Source of the DNA: Bigelowiella natans CCMP2755
Taxonomy: Eukaryota; Cercozoa; Chlorarachniophyceae
Direction of reading: 5' to 3'
NCBI GenBank assembly: GCA_000320545.1
Contig: ADNK01000313.1
Span: forward strand, 153,501 to 217,500
DNA: 64,000 nucleotides
Shown here: positions 24,901 to 41,125 of the stretch, in pieces
How positions within the stretch are numbered: the first letter of the stretch is position 1
Layout: the number at the start of each line of letters is the position of its first letter
Made by a program: the position numbers and the translations under genes
Notes under the pieces: model-generated
Seen by the model: the letters and a program-made list of their open reading frames with translations, nothing else
What the model was told of the DNA's origin: nothing
Databases searched by the model: none

Positions 24901-27457
24901 TCATAGCAAAAACTACAATTAATAACACCGAGAGGAAGGGGGGCGGGGGGGGGAGGGGGTGAACACTGCTGATTGAATTAAAACTCTACTACTGTCAATG
25001 AGATCACCTTAGCAGACTGCTTTCTAGTATTCATCCCGAAAAATGAGCTCCCCTTTCTGCGTAGATTTGAAGGCACATGATGTCTTTTAGGTCGATAAGC
25101 TTCTGAGAGCTCTTTTGAGAGATCAACTTCCCTATAAATGTGGGAATGGCCCGTGCCACACCTCCACTTGACGTGGTTTTCCTGGGGATAAACACGAGAG
25201 GGCAGCTTCTGGTAATGGTTGGTACGATATTGTGCTCTTTTCAAGTTTTCTTGAAGCCTGGGAGCGAAGGAAAGACCGGCTTTCGCAGCTCCAATATCAT
25301 CGTTGAGAAACGAAAAGAAAACCAATCGTGCTGCAACGCTATTTGGGGTGTTAATCATCACGGCTAGTAGTTCTGCCTCAGCATCCCATTTAGTCAGGAT
25401 AAGCCCGGCATTCTGTGTGCTCCGTCCTTCGGATTTGCCGTCGTTGCCGTTACTATTGGGCCGTTTTTTGTTGCCTTTAACCCGGTGCATCTTCAGCGCA
25501 CTTGTACCCAGATCCTGGAATAAGCCACCTTCAAGGGGTAAAATGGCGCGTTTCACAGTTACAGGGATGCCGGCATCTGCCTCTTTACGATACTCCTCAA
25601 AACACATTCCGGCCATAGCAAGAGAGGGCGAATCAACCATCGACCATCGACCTGTGTGGAAGTCCCTGCTTGAGATATCAAATAAAGCGGAAAGATCCCA
25701 CACGGCTAGTCCTGTCGCTATTGCTGGGTCGCACGGCAATCCCTTGGATGTACATGGGTAAACATGTGTGATTCTCCAACATCCGCCCTTAAGGCCACGT
25801 GCTACATGGCTGACCGATAGACTCCCGAAATGTGTTGCTGCGCCTTCAGCGTAATCGCTGAGGTAGTAGCAATGCGGATTGTTGTCTGGGCCTCTTGAGT
25901 CGGAACCACGACCCGCTTTTGAAGAAGATGCTGCGGTATTTACTCCGTGTTCTTCGGGATCAACGTGAAAGCTTCTCGCTAGTTGGGGGTCCGTCGAATT
26001 CCTCTTCCCTGAACTTATGATATCGTGTTTTCCTTCGTCTTCTCCGTACGAGTCACGAAACTTGCCATCTTGGTGCAAGTCTTGCATGGTACTGTATTTT
26101 TTCATATGACTTGATTTATTTCTTCGGCCCCGATAGCCCCCTACTAAAGCTTCAGGAGACTGGCAATGCTCCAACAATACCCATCGAGACCGCACTGGGC
26201 TCGATAGGTCGCCTTTAGCTTCATGAGCAGTAGCTACTTTATCATTAGGATGAGGCAATCTATACCAAAGCCACATCCCCTCTCTCTCCGTGATTAGCAC
26301 CATACTGTTTCCATCCTCTGAAATGCTTAAATGGTGATATCGAATAGGTGGCAACGAAGCGGCGAAAAGCCCTGTCACATAATACATCAGCGTTTCCGCA
26401 TCAGCTTCCAGTGTATCAAAGAAAACGCAGATCATGTATGTATGATGCAGTTTTTAAGAAAAATTTTACCCCCAAGGAACTGTCCCTGTTTTCGTCGTCT
26501 CCTCTCGATTCGCTCTAATAGATAGATGGAAAAAATGATACATTGGATTCATCATCGAGGAGACAGAGATTTATTACCTTCCGTCATCGGGCCTCTTATC
26601 CATTGGACCTGATCGTCCTGAGTATTCCTGAGGTACGTTCAGGAAATCTTTGTCAATCGTCATGAAGTAAGTATCAACCAATGCTTATTAGTTACCAAAT
26701 TACAAAGTCCCCCTCTTCATATCGTCGGCTATCTTTCACAGCAGCCGCAATATATCGGCATGACCGGCAAGACGCCGTTAACAAAAACCTACACAGTTCA
26801 AAATCAGTACAAGCGCGATGACTCGCACATCGACCATGAATAGCAATCGACATGACGTAAATGCTGGTAATTCAGCACACGCTGCAGCTTGCACCCGGGA
26901 CCGCGTTAGTAATGCCATTATTTCCGTTGGCTTACGTAAGCTCTACCTTGCACCAAATTTTAATTCCAACGGGGTTGCCCTTGGTGCTTGTCCTGTTGAC
27001 TGAAGAAGGCCTATCCGTTGGCCATCTGGTACAGAATGTAGGAATGAATTGATGTTGTTGCAAATGTAAACTGGTTGCCATTGAACTTGCCTTTGTCGTT
27101 CTCATCGAAGAGGGCAAAGTCTGCGGGAATCAATTGCCCATGCCTTCGCTGAAATCGTAAAGAAGATAAGGATGTTTTTACAGAGACATGGGCAGCATGC
27201 CCCAATGTGTTAGGCCGAACCGGAAGATGAGCAACTCTGGTGAACGGTTTTTTCCGATCGATAACAAGCGCTTTGGAATTGGTGAGCGTGAGAGTCGATG
27301 CCATGTTCATATCATCGGGCTTCGGAGCGCAGAGGGACTGGTGTTGCGCTGGTACATCATCATTATTTAGGGGAGGGGTGCAATGTAACTGATCGGGTAG
27401 GATGTATTCCTCCGTCCGTTGATGTTGTTCTGAGTTTAGAATGAGAACATGTAACAT
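13114..27457 (-). CDS. Giant ~3,937-residue protein with EF-hand-like loops, 17 exons
   Basis: Seventeen minus-strand exons join with every phase matching: 27457-27182, 27148-27072, 27025-26947, 26788-26740, 26647-26578, 26501-26470, 26404-25008, 24885-23588, 23322-22554, 22380-20387, 20189-19089, 18931-16744, 16448-15455, 15241-15060, 14946-14491, 14302-14093 and 13755-13114. An in-frame stop lies upstream of the ATG at 27457. I do not recognise the family. Residues 1-700 are beta-rich with propeller-like pieces (HLSISEDGNSMVLITEREG, MWLWYRL). Residues ~700-2000 look mainly alpha-helical and soluble. A disordered Ser/Arg/Gln region covers ~2015-2500. Near 3065-3095 FRSVDTTGSGVLSKTRLVEAL resembles an EF-hand, and near 3180-3200 SIDSKGDGRARRSD fits the 12-residue calcium loop. 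The C-terminus is acidic and disordered. A calcium-responsive scaffold is a guess. Confidence 0.7.
13985..14051. repeat. Compound (CA)n(TA)n microsatellite
   Basis: An AC run is followed directly by an AT run. It lies in the last intron of the giant minus-strand gene. Confidence 0.85.
18961..18993. repeat. (CA)n microsatellite
   Basis: The run lies in the intron of the giant gene between exons 20189-19089 and 18931-16744, close to the acceptor. Confidence 0.85.
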
Positions 27458-28048
27458 TTTATAACCGAAAATATCCTTTGAAAAAATAACCTTTTCCGTT
27501 GTTTAAGTTGTTGGTGGTATGTAATGATCGTATGCTCCTCTCTCTTTCTCTCCCATATCAGATGTTTTCGGCTTGTTTTATGAGCAAGATGGATGATGAG
27601 CATCTCACACTGAACACATTTATCTTACTATTGAGTTTCCAGATAATCCTAATATGGTAAAATCACTGGTATTTCACACTTGCGACATAATATTACATAT
27701 TTCTCATTACAAGAACTTTCTCCTAACGCCCTCCGAAGCGTCAAAAACTCGCCACTTCCCATCCAGCCGAAAGAAGGAAACTTTGAAAGCGGCCGCGCAT
27801 CACTCCCATCCCCTTTCCTCCGTTCTAGTCTGCGTGTGAAACAAAGTAATGACTTATTATTATGGTAATTAGAGCGTAGTGGATCGAAAAACGAAAATAG
27901 CTTCAAGCTCTAGGTTCCGATGGTAGCGAGACCTCGGAAGGAAGGAGCACTAGCCCTTTCGATGAACATCGTTGAATCAAATTCACTGGGTGGCTTTCAG
28001 CGACTAAACTTGAGAGTTTAGCGATCTTCTGTTTTTAAATAAGGTACC
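27458..28048. promoter_or_regulatory. Bidirectional promoter interval
   Basis: This is 591 bases between the start of the giant minus-strand gene and the start of the dynamin-like gene. It is AT-rich, with no open frame that looks coding on either strand. It most likely holds both promoters and 5' UTRs. No specific element can be named with confidence. Confidence 0.45.
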
Positions 28049-30480
28049 ATGGCTACTACAATGGAGAACATTACTTCTGCAAGCAAGTTTCTTTTCAAAG
28101 AGATGAAAAAGGGATTGAAAGCTAGACTATCAGGGGTCACAGGTAAAATCAAATAAAATTCGTTGGTGACTACTCTCACATGTTATCTTACCTCTCAGCT
28201 GAAGAATTCTCGAAAATGAACGACGATTTCGGCGACATAATGGCTCTCAACGACAAGGCAGTACAGACAATCTTTGACTTCATGAGCGAAGAAGAAATAA
28301 AGAAGTATGAATTAAATCCCCCAAGAGTGATAGCGATTGGAAACACATCATCTGGAAAATCAAGTTTGCTGCAGAACATCGTGGGATTTCCAATATTTCC
28401 CGTGCTCGATCGTGTGTGCACACGGCGACCGTTCAATTTGTCCATGAAAAAGGCGAGAGGTGGTAGCCACTCTTTGAACACGAAAGATACTTCTCGTAAT
28501 GAGGGAAAACAAGATGAGTTACGTACTGCGGAACTTCAGTTTCCTGCTTCCGGCAAGAATTTTATGCTTCCCGCTGAGACTGACGCAGTGAGGAGAGAGA
28601 TTGCAGATCTTCAACAGTCGAATAGTGATGTCGTTGATTTTTCGAAGCAGGAAATACGTGCTACAGTCATTTCGGAAACGAATGAGACTTTCTCATTCAC
28701 AGATCTTCCTGGGGTGTTTCTCGTGAGCGATATGAAGATGGGATCCAATTTTAAAGAAAGCCAATTACGAAACAACAAATTGAAACAAACAACTATGGAA
28801 ATTTCGAGGCATTATGTAGAAAAGCCGAACACAATCGTACTCGTGGTGATATCTGCCTCTGATTGGCTTCATGGAATGCATATGGATCCCCTGTGTGGGC
28901 ACTTATGTGAGTGGCTTGAAGAATGCAGGAAGACACAAAATGTGGATGTGTACGGCGTTGTAACTAAATTAGACATGCATGAGACTTTATCCGACAATTC
29001 TCCTGTGAAGAAAGTTCTTACCGGTCAGTTACCAGAGGGTCACATGCTGCGTGGATTGAAGGCCAAAAAGTGGATTCCAGTTGTATCTAGTCCACAGATA
29101 CTTAACGAGACACATAAGGAACAGGCTGGGAAATTGGAAATTGAAGCTATAAGGCGTTGCCTGAAGGGACCCATCCCAAATAGCACTTTGGAGAAAATGC
29201 CCATGGGTCGTGCGGCGCTTATCCGCGAGTTGAAGTTTGCTTTGCTGAAGTCAATTATCCAAAACCAGAAGGATCTTCGCAGTCAAATTTCAATATACTC
29301 CTCCGATGTACAAGCTCAGCTCAAATTGATTCCAAAAGCTGCTAATCCCTCAGAGAAAAAAGCCGACTTTGACCGTCGTCTCACAAAGCTGAAAGTAGGC
29401 TTACAGAGGGAAATAGGGCAAAAAGGACCCACAGCTACGGGGAATCTCAGAATGCGCCTTCTTGTGCGTGCTCCAGCCAAGTTCGAAAAGGACTTAGCGG
29501 CTTGCAGCCTTCGTGGAGATGTCATATCTGAAGTTGAGCAAATTTTGAACCAGTTGTTACTTGAAAGCGGAGGTAGCTTTGATTCAGATATGGCATTTAA
29601 AACCTTTGCTCCAAGAATCATTGAGAAGTACAGGAAGCCGTGCTTGGAGATGGTGAAAACCTGTGCGAATATTGTTCTTGAGGCACTACGGAAGGCGACA
29701 GAAAATGCATTCGGAGAGTACAAGCAACTCAAGAACCTTGTGGTAAGGAAACTGGGGCTGCAACAGAACTTAGATTTGGAGATCAAATCGAATTTAGATG
29801 ATTTACTTGGTAAAGCAAATAGCACAGCATCAAGCATGTTCTCGAAACTCTTATGTAGCACCGTATCCAAGGTGCTCACTCAACTTGATGCACAAGGAAC
29901 TATGCAGTGCTTTCATCCTTTGTGGATTCATTTTGATACTTTCCACCGAAAAATTCTCTCGATACAAGAGTCCAAATCAAAAACAGCTCAAACCGGCCCG
30001 GAGGATACCCTGCAAGAGATCTTGGAGTTACCCACATTGGCAAAAAGAGCAAAGGCGGAAGGGTTGAATGCCATTACAACATACGAAGGCGAGAAGAAGG
30101 TATCGATCTCACCTCAAAGAAGAGCTAAAATTATGAAACACTTCACAAGAATCGAAGTAATGGGTTACATCATCCGAATGACTCTTGTTGGAACAGTATT
30201 TCCCATTATCATACGTGATCTCCGTGATGGTCTCTTCAAAGGCATATATTGCGGACTTGAGAAATTTGGGGATGATGTTGAGACGTTGCTTAGAAAGAGT
30301 TTAATATACGACCCTGAAATGGCAAAGACGGTGTTATCATTCATGGATCCGAGTCCTGAAGACATGAAGAAAAGGGCAAAATGGGAAAAGAAGGCGAAGG
30401 TTATGCAAGATTTACAGTTTGAATTCGACAAATGTCAGGAGAGGATCCAAACACTTAAAGACAAATTTGAGGATCATTAA
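28049..30480 (+). CDS. Dynamin-superfamily GTPase
   Basis: This is a large GTPase of the dynamin superfamily, which assembles on membranes and drives fission, fusion or remodelling. Exons 28049-28142 and 28199-30480 (a 56-base intron) join to 791 residues. The G1 P-loop GNTSSGKSS is at residues 79-87. G2 lies in the RVCTRRPF segment, where the Thr matches the dynamin switch I VTRRP pattern. G3 DLPG is at 200-203 and G4 TKLD at 287-290. After the G domain (about 75-330) come long charged helices typical of the stalk, running to a Lys/Glu-rich C-terminus. I see no PH domain, Pro-rich tail or transmembrane helix. That argues against classical endocytic dynamin, mitofusin and OPA1, and fits Drp/Mx-like or protist-specific branches. 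It shares a promoter interval with the giant minus-strand gene. Confidence 0.9.
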
Positions 30481-31321
30481 ATGTGCAGCAAACTGTGCTA
30501 AATTCGATAAAGTAGACAGCCTAACTAACAGGTGAGGTAAAAACCTGTACAGCGCATTTGTGGCCGCCATGCTATGACGCATTCAGTTCATCCACACAAA
30601 TCTAGAAATCACGGTCGGCATGATCATGGATCATTTCATCATTTCTAGCTTCACATGTCATTCTCATCATGTTTCACGAAGAGGTCGATTTTGAACACCG
30701 CGCAGTTGCATGCACCGCGGAGCACGGCTGCACACGTATCAAAGTGTGAGAGTGCTCACGAAGCCTTCAGAAGTGCACGTGAAGCGCATGCATGAGTTTC
30801 CGCTGCAACTGCAATTAAGCTTGAAGTTTGATTTCTGGCGCCTAGCGTCGCCATGTGCTTATTGCGCCCGCGTGGCTCCTCCATCCGCGGCGATCGCGCG
30901 CGCGCGCAGCCGTGCATGGGAACTTTTGCAGCACAAGCTCATTGGCTAATAATTAGCGACAAAATGTTGGAGAAAGATGTTGGTTTTTCAATCTGAATAA
31001 AACAGCGTGATGTCATGTCATGCAACTAGGCTAATTGCATCATCAAAGTGAAACGTGCGTGCAAAAGCCAAAAGACCCGTGTGCGAGCGGTGATGTCCCC
31101 TTGGGAGCTTGGTTTGCCATGCATGCTTGAGCTCACATTGCATTTTCATCATCAGGGTTTTGTTGTTTTGTTCTCAAAGCTTTTGTTAGCATCAACGTGC
31201 AATTACAAGCATTGGCAAGCAGCGCATCTGTCAGCTAATTGCAATCATGCCGCTATGCGAGACACATGGATGATCACTTTGGAAGGTTTCATCGATGCTC
31301 AACTCATAAATTTTACTGCAT
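30481..31321. other. Spacer with GCATGC-rich sequence
   Basis: This interval lies between two convergent genes. It is rich in GCATGC, TGCAT, CACGTG and GCGCGC words (for example a CGCG run near 30895-30906). Several short frames exist, but none has domain content or splice support. It resembles the spacers at 7210-8400 and 45199-45998 in composition. Confidence 0.5.
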
Positions 31322-35112
<3,791 letters not shown>

Positions 35113-35309
35113 CTAGAATCATGTAATAGAAGTGAGTGCGGTTCTCGTGGATTGGTGTCTTTGGGTGATCGACTATCATCGTACGCATCTCTTTACTCCA
35201 TTGCTGTTCGGGGCGAAAAGAAGTTTGAAGGAAAAAATCTGAGCAGAAGCAGCAAACTGCTATTTTATTTCCTCTATTTCTTCTTCTTCTTCATGGGTGT
35301 GCTATGTTA

Positions 35310-36044
35310 TTACTGTCGAGCCTCGAAGCTTGGCAAATGGATAACCAGGAAGGAGATGAGAATGATCAATCCAAATTCAGAAAACGTCTGCTGAGACGAA
35401 CGCGCTGCAGCTGCTCCTCCAGGGAACGAAGCGAGCATGTGCCGCACAGTGGACCAAGAGGGAAGGACGCCCGACCATTGGATGAGCTTGTCATCTAACA
35501 TTCACGAGTAGACAATGACGACGACGACGACGACGACAACAACAAGGCATTCCTGATTAATCGAACCCACTGCCCACACAATAGCCACTCAAGACAAATG
35601 GCGTCTCTAGTACTTTATGATAATGATCTTCTATGGGGATTCAGTTAGCTCCTCCCCCTCTGCTGCTGCTGCTGCTGATTATTATTATTATTATTATTAT
35701 TATTATTTAATAATATTTATTGTTAATAGTACCTGGTTTGAATTCGTAATCAACCTCGCACACCTCCTGCATCTCGGAGCACAACTGGACGGAGACTCCT
35801 TCTAGATTATTGAAGGCCTCGACCTCACCCCTTCGAGTCTCAAGATCCGACATAAAAAGAGACATTGCACCGTACACCTGATTGATCGGGCGAAGAAAGA
35901 AAGAAAGGGGATTGATCAGAACAATGGATTCTCTAGTAAATTCTACACTGAGCAAGCGAGGCAAGTACATGAAAAATTAGCTAGAGAAAATCTATACCAT
36001 CATCATCATCGTCGTCATCATCATCATCATTGCCACAATCATGT

Positions 36045-36085
<41 letters not shown>

Positions 36086-38693
36086 TCTCTCCTATCTAAA
36101 TATACGTATATCGCTCCCTACCGTGACGCGCTGTGGCAACTTAATAACCCAGAGCAACTTCGAAATCAGAGTAAGCAATAGATTATCGTTGTTGTATGGT
36201 GCAATGTACACCCAAGCTGTACATTTGGTGCCATCAGCATTCTCGATGATCAATCCAGCTTTATCTGCAATGCTCTGCGCCTTCTGTGATCGGCAGTTTC
36301 CATCCATTTCAATTTTGACAGTACCAAGAGACAGATGCTCGAAAGGCAGCCGTGTCTCAATATTGACAGTATTTTCCCTGATCACCATTAATTGAATTAA
36401 CAAAAACACTAGGGTATTTTCATCCCTTGAAAAAAATAACGATGTGTTGGCTAATATATCAGATAACCTAACTACAGTGATATGTTTTTTCCTTCCTTCT
36501 TCTTATAATGAATACCTCAGAGGCAGCACTTTGGCAATCTCGGGTTCCTTCTCTTGAGGTTTCATCGGCTCGTCAACAATAAGATCGCGACCCGCACGCA
36601 ATTTGTACCTGGTCCACAACGAGTAGAGTAGTAGCAGTAGTAGTAGTCAAATAATGATGTTTAGATAACTAACTTCAGCAGTAAGAAAACACCATTAACA
36701 AAAAAACCACGATGTCATTGTTTTGCTTGCAGCACACATTTCAATTCACTATGCTATGTGAAATGTCTGAAGCTGTGGAAGAAGACTTTTAAAAAGATGA
36801 TATCAAAATTACCCGCCGCTGCTCATAATCTCCTCGGTGTTGTTCATGAGAGAAGGAAGCATTATGAAGGAGGAAGAGGACGAAGAATCAGCTGTGAGTG
36901 GTTTGAACTTGTTGAATCCGATCCACTCGAACCACCCAGCGACCATTGTAGCCTGCCAACAAACAAAGGAATAATAAATCCTCAGCACTACTGGAGATGG
37001 AGGAGGAGAAGAAGAGAGGGGGAGGAAAAACAAATGGGGAGAGGGCTGAGGATGGTAAATAAAGGCCGGTGTAACAGTGTATATAGTACGACCTGATGGC
37101 TCCAGTCAGTAGGTAGTTCGCCAGAAGACGCCTGTGTGAAAAAAATTGCATATTAGACATCATCATGAAATTCAGCATTTGCATGAATGAATGAATGGAT
37201 GGGATGAGTGGTGTAAATATGAGTACTCCCATCTCTATATATTAATATTTCAGTAGATATTCCTCTCGTAGGCGTACTTGTAAAGTCGCTGTGCGCGGTA
37301 CGGAGAATTTGACGAAGTTGCAAAATCCAGTGTTTGGGAATTCGATGCCCCACTTGTCCTCTAGGTAAACTTTTGTCCCACGAGCAAGACGTTCAGATCG
37401 ACGATAACCGAAGAACGCAACATCTTGCCAACGGAACTTTGTTCCTGCAAAAGAAGATGATCAGGCAAACCGGGTGAGCAGCAGAGAATATCCAAAGGAG
37501 GGAGCAGGAACAAGTCACAGAAGGAGAAATAAAAATTGGGAGAGAAATAGGAAACGTGCACACACGCATGCCATCAACATATTCATACGCATAAAATGTA
37601 GAGGAGGTGGGGAGGTGGGAAATCTATCATCTGTAAGTAGCGATAAAAAAAAATCGCTCATCTGTTTCTTCTTACCCCAGACTCTGAACTCAACACGCGC
37701 CGATGGCACGTACCACACAGTGGCATTATTCATTCTCATAGACATCTGCAGATCCATGTATTCCTGCAGGGAAGAGGAGGAGGAGGAGGAGGAGGAGGAG
37801 GAGGAGGAGGAGGAGGAGGAGGAAAGTTAAGGGTTAAGAGGGCTAGGAGAGTTCGGACAAAATATGATAAAAACAGTGATTCAAATAGTCTCATATCTTT
37901 TAGAGCAAAGTATGATGATTCGTATTACCATGGTAAATGCTGCGTTTGGATCCACAATTGTTTCGATCATTTCAGTTCGCATCATGAAGGCGTGGTCTTC
38001 AAGGAAATCAATTTGCTTTCCCTGCTTGAAGTCACTTGGAGCACGGTCGGTGCCCTTCACAATGTCAACCTGAGTTTCGAATGGTTCAAAAGGAAGATGA
38101 GTAGAGTTAGAGGTTTATGGATTATGAAGCTACCTCATGGGAGAAGAAGAGAACTCCGGAAGGTTTACGTCGTAAATGAAGGTTGGTATTAATCGCATGC
38201 GCAACAAGCATCCCTTCGGTTTCCGCTTCATAGATTTGTGGAGCGGAAGCTGTAAAATGTTAGTGCACTTAGATTAATCCCTATCTACGACAGGTTGTGA
38301 TAGTAAGTGGGTACTCCAGAGTAAAAAGTGGTAGTACCAATGCAGTCCGGATGCGCCTCCAAGCCTTGATACAATTCGCTCGCGAAGTAGGAATCGAGTG
38401 GATAAACGTCGTTATGCATGAACAGGGTATACTTGGTAGTGACAAGCGGTGCAGCTTCAACCCACCCTGCGAATGGGTTGGCGAAAGAATCAAGTTCTAC
38501 GAATTGCACGTTGGTAAGATTCTTCGATGCTTGAAGCAACTCCCCTTGAAAAGTTGCGTAACCCATAGGTTTCGGATAAGTGTAGATTATCTGTGAGTGT
38601 GAATAAGTTTGTATAAGTATGTATATTCTCAAAATGCTTGTTTTTACCATACAATGCCCGAATACAAAGATATAACATAAATTACATTTACAT

Positions 38694-38734
<41 letters not shown>

Positions 38735-39514
38735 ACATATATTCGTATATGTGTTTTGTGTGTGCGCGCTTGCGCGTGCGTGTATGTAAGTAAATACATA
38801 TATGATACAAAAGAATTCTCGCAAAAGATAGGTGATCAACAAAACAATAAGCAACGATGCTGCATTTAAATATTATCAGTGATAAATGTGAATGCAAACC
38901 TTAATATCGTTGGGAAGCATCTTGGAGATGTAAAGGAGTTGCTCAGGGACCTGTGAGATGAAATCCTTCGCGGAGATTACCACGGTAACGTCCTGAAGAT
39001 CATTCAGTACATCAATCAGTATCCTTCTTACCAATTATGCCAGTATCATGAACCACACAGGTCATATTTTAGTTTTAATACCTTAACAAGCGTTGCCTCG
39101 TCCGTTGGAGGAAAAAGAGTAGGGATGGGGTCGGGAACACCAGGAAGAAAAGCATTACGAGCTATCCTTACAAAGAATGCGCCAGGTACTTTCGCACGGT
39201 AAAAACCGACCAGTACAGCAAGGATCACTGCCAGGTACGATCCTGTCTTCAAGCCCACCGCCATTTTCAGTAGTTTCTTCTCTGACAGATAGATACATCG
39301 AGATATATGGCTGTTTGTTCAGATTTTTTCATTATGTTTTAGATTCGAAGTTGGGATATGTTTGTATAGATGGAAGAGACACTGGAATATGAAAGTTTCG
39401 TCGCGTCAATTTTATAAAAGTATTACTTTCTTGGAGGGGGGTAACTACACGGCCTTTCGACTTAAGATCAATTTTAGCCGTAAATGTCCCCTTAGAGCGA
39501 GTACTTTTAGACAT
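35310..39514 (-). CDS. Membrane-anchored family 2-type glycosyltransferase
   Basis: Exons: 39514-39383, 39279-39082, 38992-38900, 38590-38338, 38249-38134, 38069-37929, 37763-37676, 37444-37278, 37131-37093, 36952-36813, 36608-36516, 36377-36122, 35877-35733 and 35494-35310, about 681 residues. A shorter start is the ATG at 39264. The N-terminus is basic and leads into a transmembrane anchor (SYLAVILAVLVGFYRAK). The GT-A core follows: a nucleotide-binding strand (DVTVVISAKDF), LVTTKYTLFMHNDVYPLDSY with the metal-binding acidic motif, GVLFFSHEVDIVKG, and DFLEDHAFMMRTEM with acidic residues at the catalytic position. A C-terminal helix (FGLIILISFLVIHLP) precedes TAA at 35310-35312. The sugar donor and acceptor are unknown. 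It probably acts at the Golgi or ER membrane. The next gene on the same strand starts 200 bases beyond the stop, and alternative splicing could join them. Confidence 0.75.
36052..36091. repeat. (CT)n microsatellite
   Basis: The CT run lies in an intron of the glycosyltransferase gene, directly after the donor of exon 36377-36122 in the minus-strand sense. Confidence 0.85.
37776..37821. repeat. (GGA)n microsatellite
   Basis: About fifteen GGA/AGG units lie in an intron of the glycosyltransferase gene, close to the acceptor of exon 37763-37676. Confidence 0.85.
38698..38731. repeat. (AT)n microsatellite
   Basis: The run lies in the intron between glycosyltransferase exons 38992-38900 and 38590-38338. 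Confidence 0.85.
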
Positions 39515-40281
39515 AGTATGTATTGATTATACGATGACGACATCATTCGAATTACTTATTCTGAATTTTTTGGTGCTCATTTTCGCTGAATGCAACGCGC
39601 CTTGATCTTATCTCGGTCAATTGACCAACAATTTGATCAAGAATCATTCCTGTCTATCTACGTTCGATATCCAGATATGTATCATGTCGTAATATTCTAT
39701 CTTCCTACATTTATCCTAAAAAAGCGATCTATGGTCGCGTGCCAGAGGGAGACGTATCCGGCCAAGAAGATGTGGCAGGCGGAAATCCATCGCAAACTTC
39801 CCATTCGATTGTCGCTCGGTGAAAAGCTTGGTATCAGGAAACCCTTGAGCTCTGGTGGCTAGATCTACGCATTATTATTTGCGACATCCTGGACACGTCA
39901 TTTCATAATAAAAATAACATCCGAAATTCATGGAAATCATTCTGAAAAAAATCAATTCATTTTCGCGCATATTAGGTTTCCGCATGATTTTAGCGCCTGA
40001 AACGGAACGGTAGTGGGCTTTGAGCTTTCTTTTTAGGTTTGTCCTTCGACTTGCATGTAAGACATGAAATGAAGTATGTCGTTTGGATCATAAGTCGCCT
40101 TCAAGGTACACCATTAAGTATCAGAAAATCGAAGTCTATCTTGGTAGCAGGGGGGGCGAAGGGAGAAGAGTGCAGCAGCCTGTGGGACAAGTCTTTGTAT
40201 CCTATACATCATTATGTGACTGATTTATTGTACTTACAAACACATTTTGCAGGGTACTTGTAGTTCGAAGATCTAGGTACA
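39515..40281. other. Spacer between divergent genes
   Basis: This is 767 bases between the glycosyltransferase start (minus) and the kinase start (plus). A plus frame at 39590-39862 ends in a basic segment (KMWQAEIHRKLPIRLSLGEK). It has no upstream stop-free exon structure and no known domain, so I do not call it a gene. The rest is AT-rich and is probably promoter. Confidence 0.4.
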
Positions 40282-40579
40282 ATGGGTGTGTGCAGCTCTA
40301 CACCTGAGGAACCTAATGACATGGAGGCTGGCAACAGTAAAAGGGATCAAAAGGAGCTCGATTTGATTCTCAACAACATCCCTCTTCTGAGTAATAATTG
40401 ATTTTTTTCCTTTGCACGTGCGCATAGCGAGTATGCACAACAAAATGCGCGCGCACTGTTCACAACAGTTAATCAACTCGATAAATTTCCAAATTTAGTG
40501 ATTAGTTTCATTTCAGAACGAATGAAGAGGGAAGATCGAACACGTGTTGCAAGGGCGCTTTTAGAAGAACAGTACATAC

Positions 40580-40658
<79 letters not shown>

Positions 40659-41048
40659 ATGTATGCTCGTCACATATAGATTGTATTTCAGTTTAATTAA
40701 ATTCAATCTTGCTCTTCCACCATATTTTAAAGATTTGCAGACAAGCAAGATATTATAACGCAAGGAGACGATGGCGACAAATTCTACATTATTAAATCGG
40801 TATCATCAGACCTTTCTTTCCTAACGGGCTGTAACCACGATTATCCCAGCAGCACGTTAACAACTTCAAATGATATTCAGGGCAAAGCTGAGGTTTTAGT
40901 TGGCGGTAACCTCGTAGGAAAGCTTTCTGAAGGAGAATTTTTCGGTAATTATGTACAAGAAAAACCTTGCATGTACATGAACTCTTACATCTTCACAAAA
41001 TGCGATCTCACACGTGTTGCAAGGGCGTTTTAGAAGAACAGTACAGAC

Positions 41049-41125
<77 letters not shown>

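Noticed and set aside
35128-35260. Protein-like reading MRTMIVDHPKTPIHENRTHF just before the aminotransferase exon
   Set aside because: It runs into the acceptor of exon 35112 in the wrong frame and ends at a stop. It is best explained as intron sequence with a pyrimidine-rich end.
39332-39514. Separate 60-codon minus-strand gene
   Set aside because: Most of it fits better as the first exon (39514-39383) of the glycosyltransferase, with a phase-0 splice into 39279.
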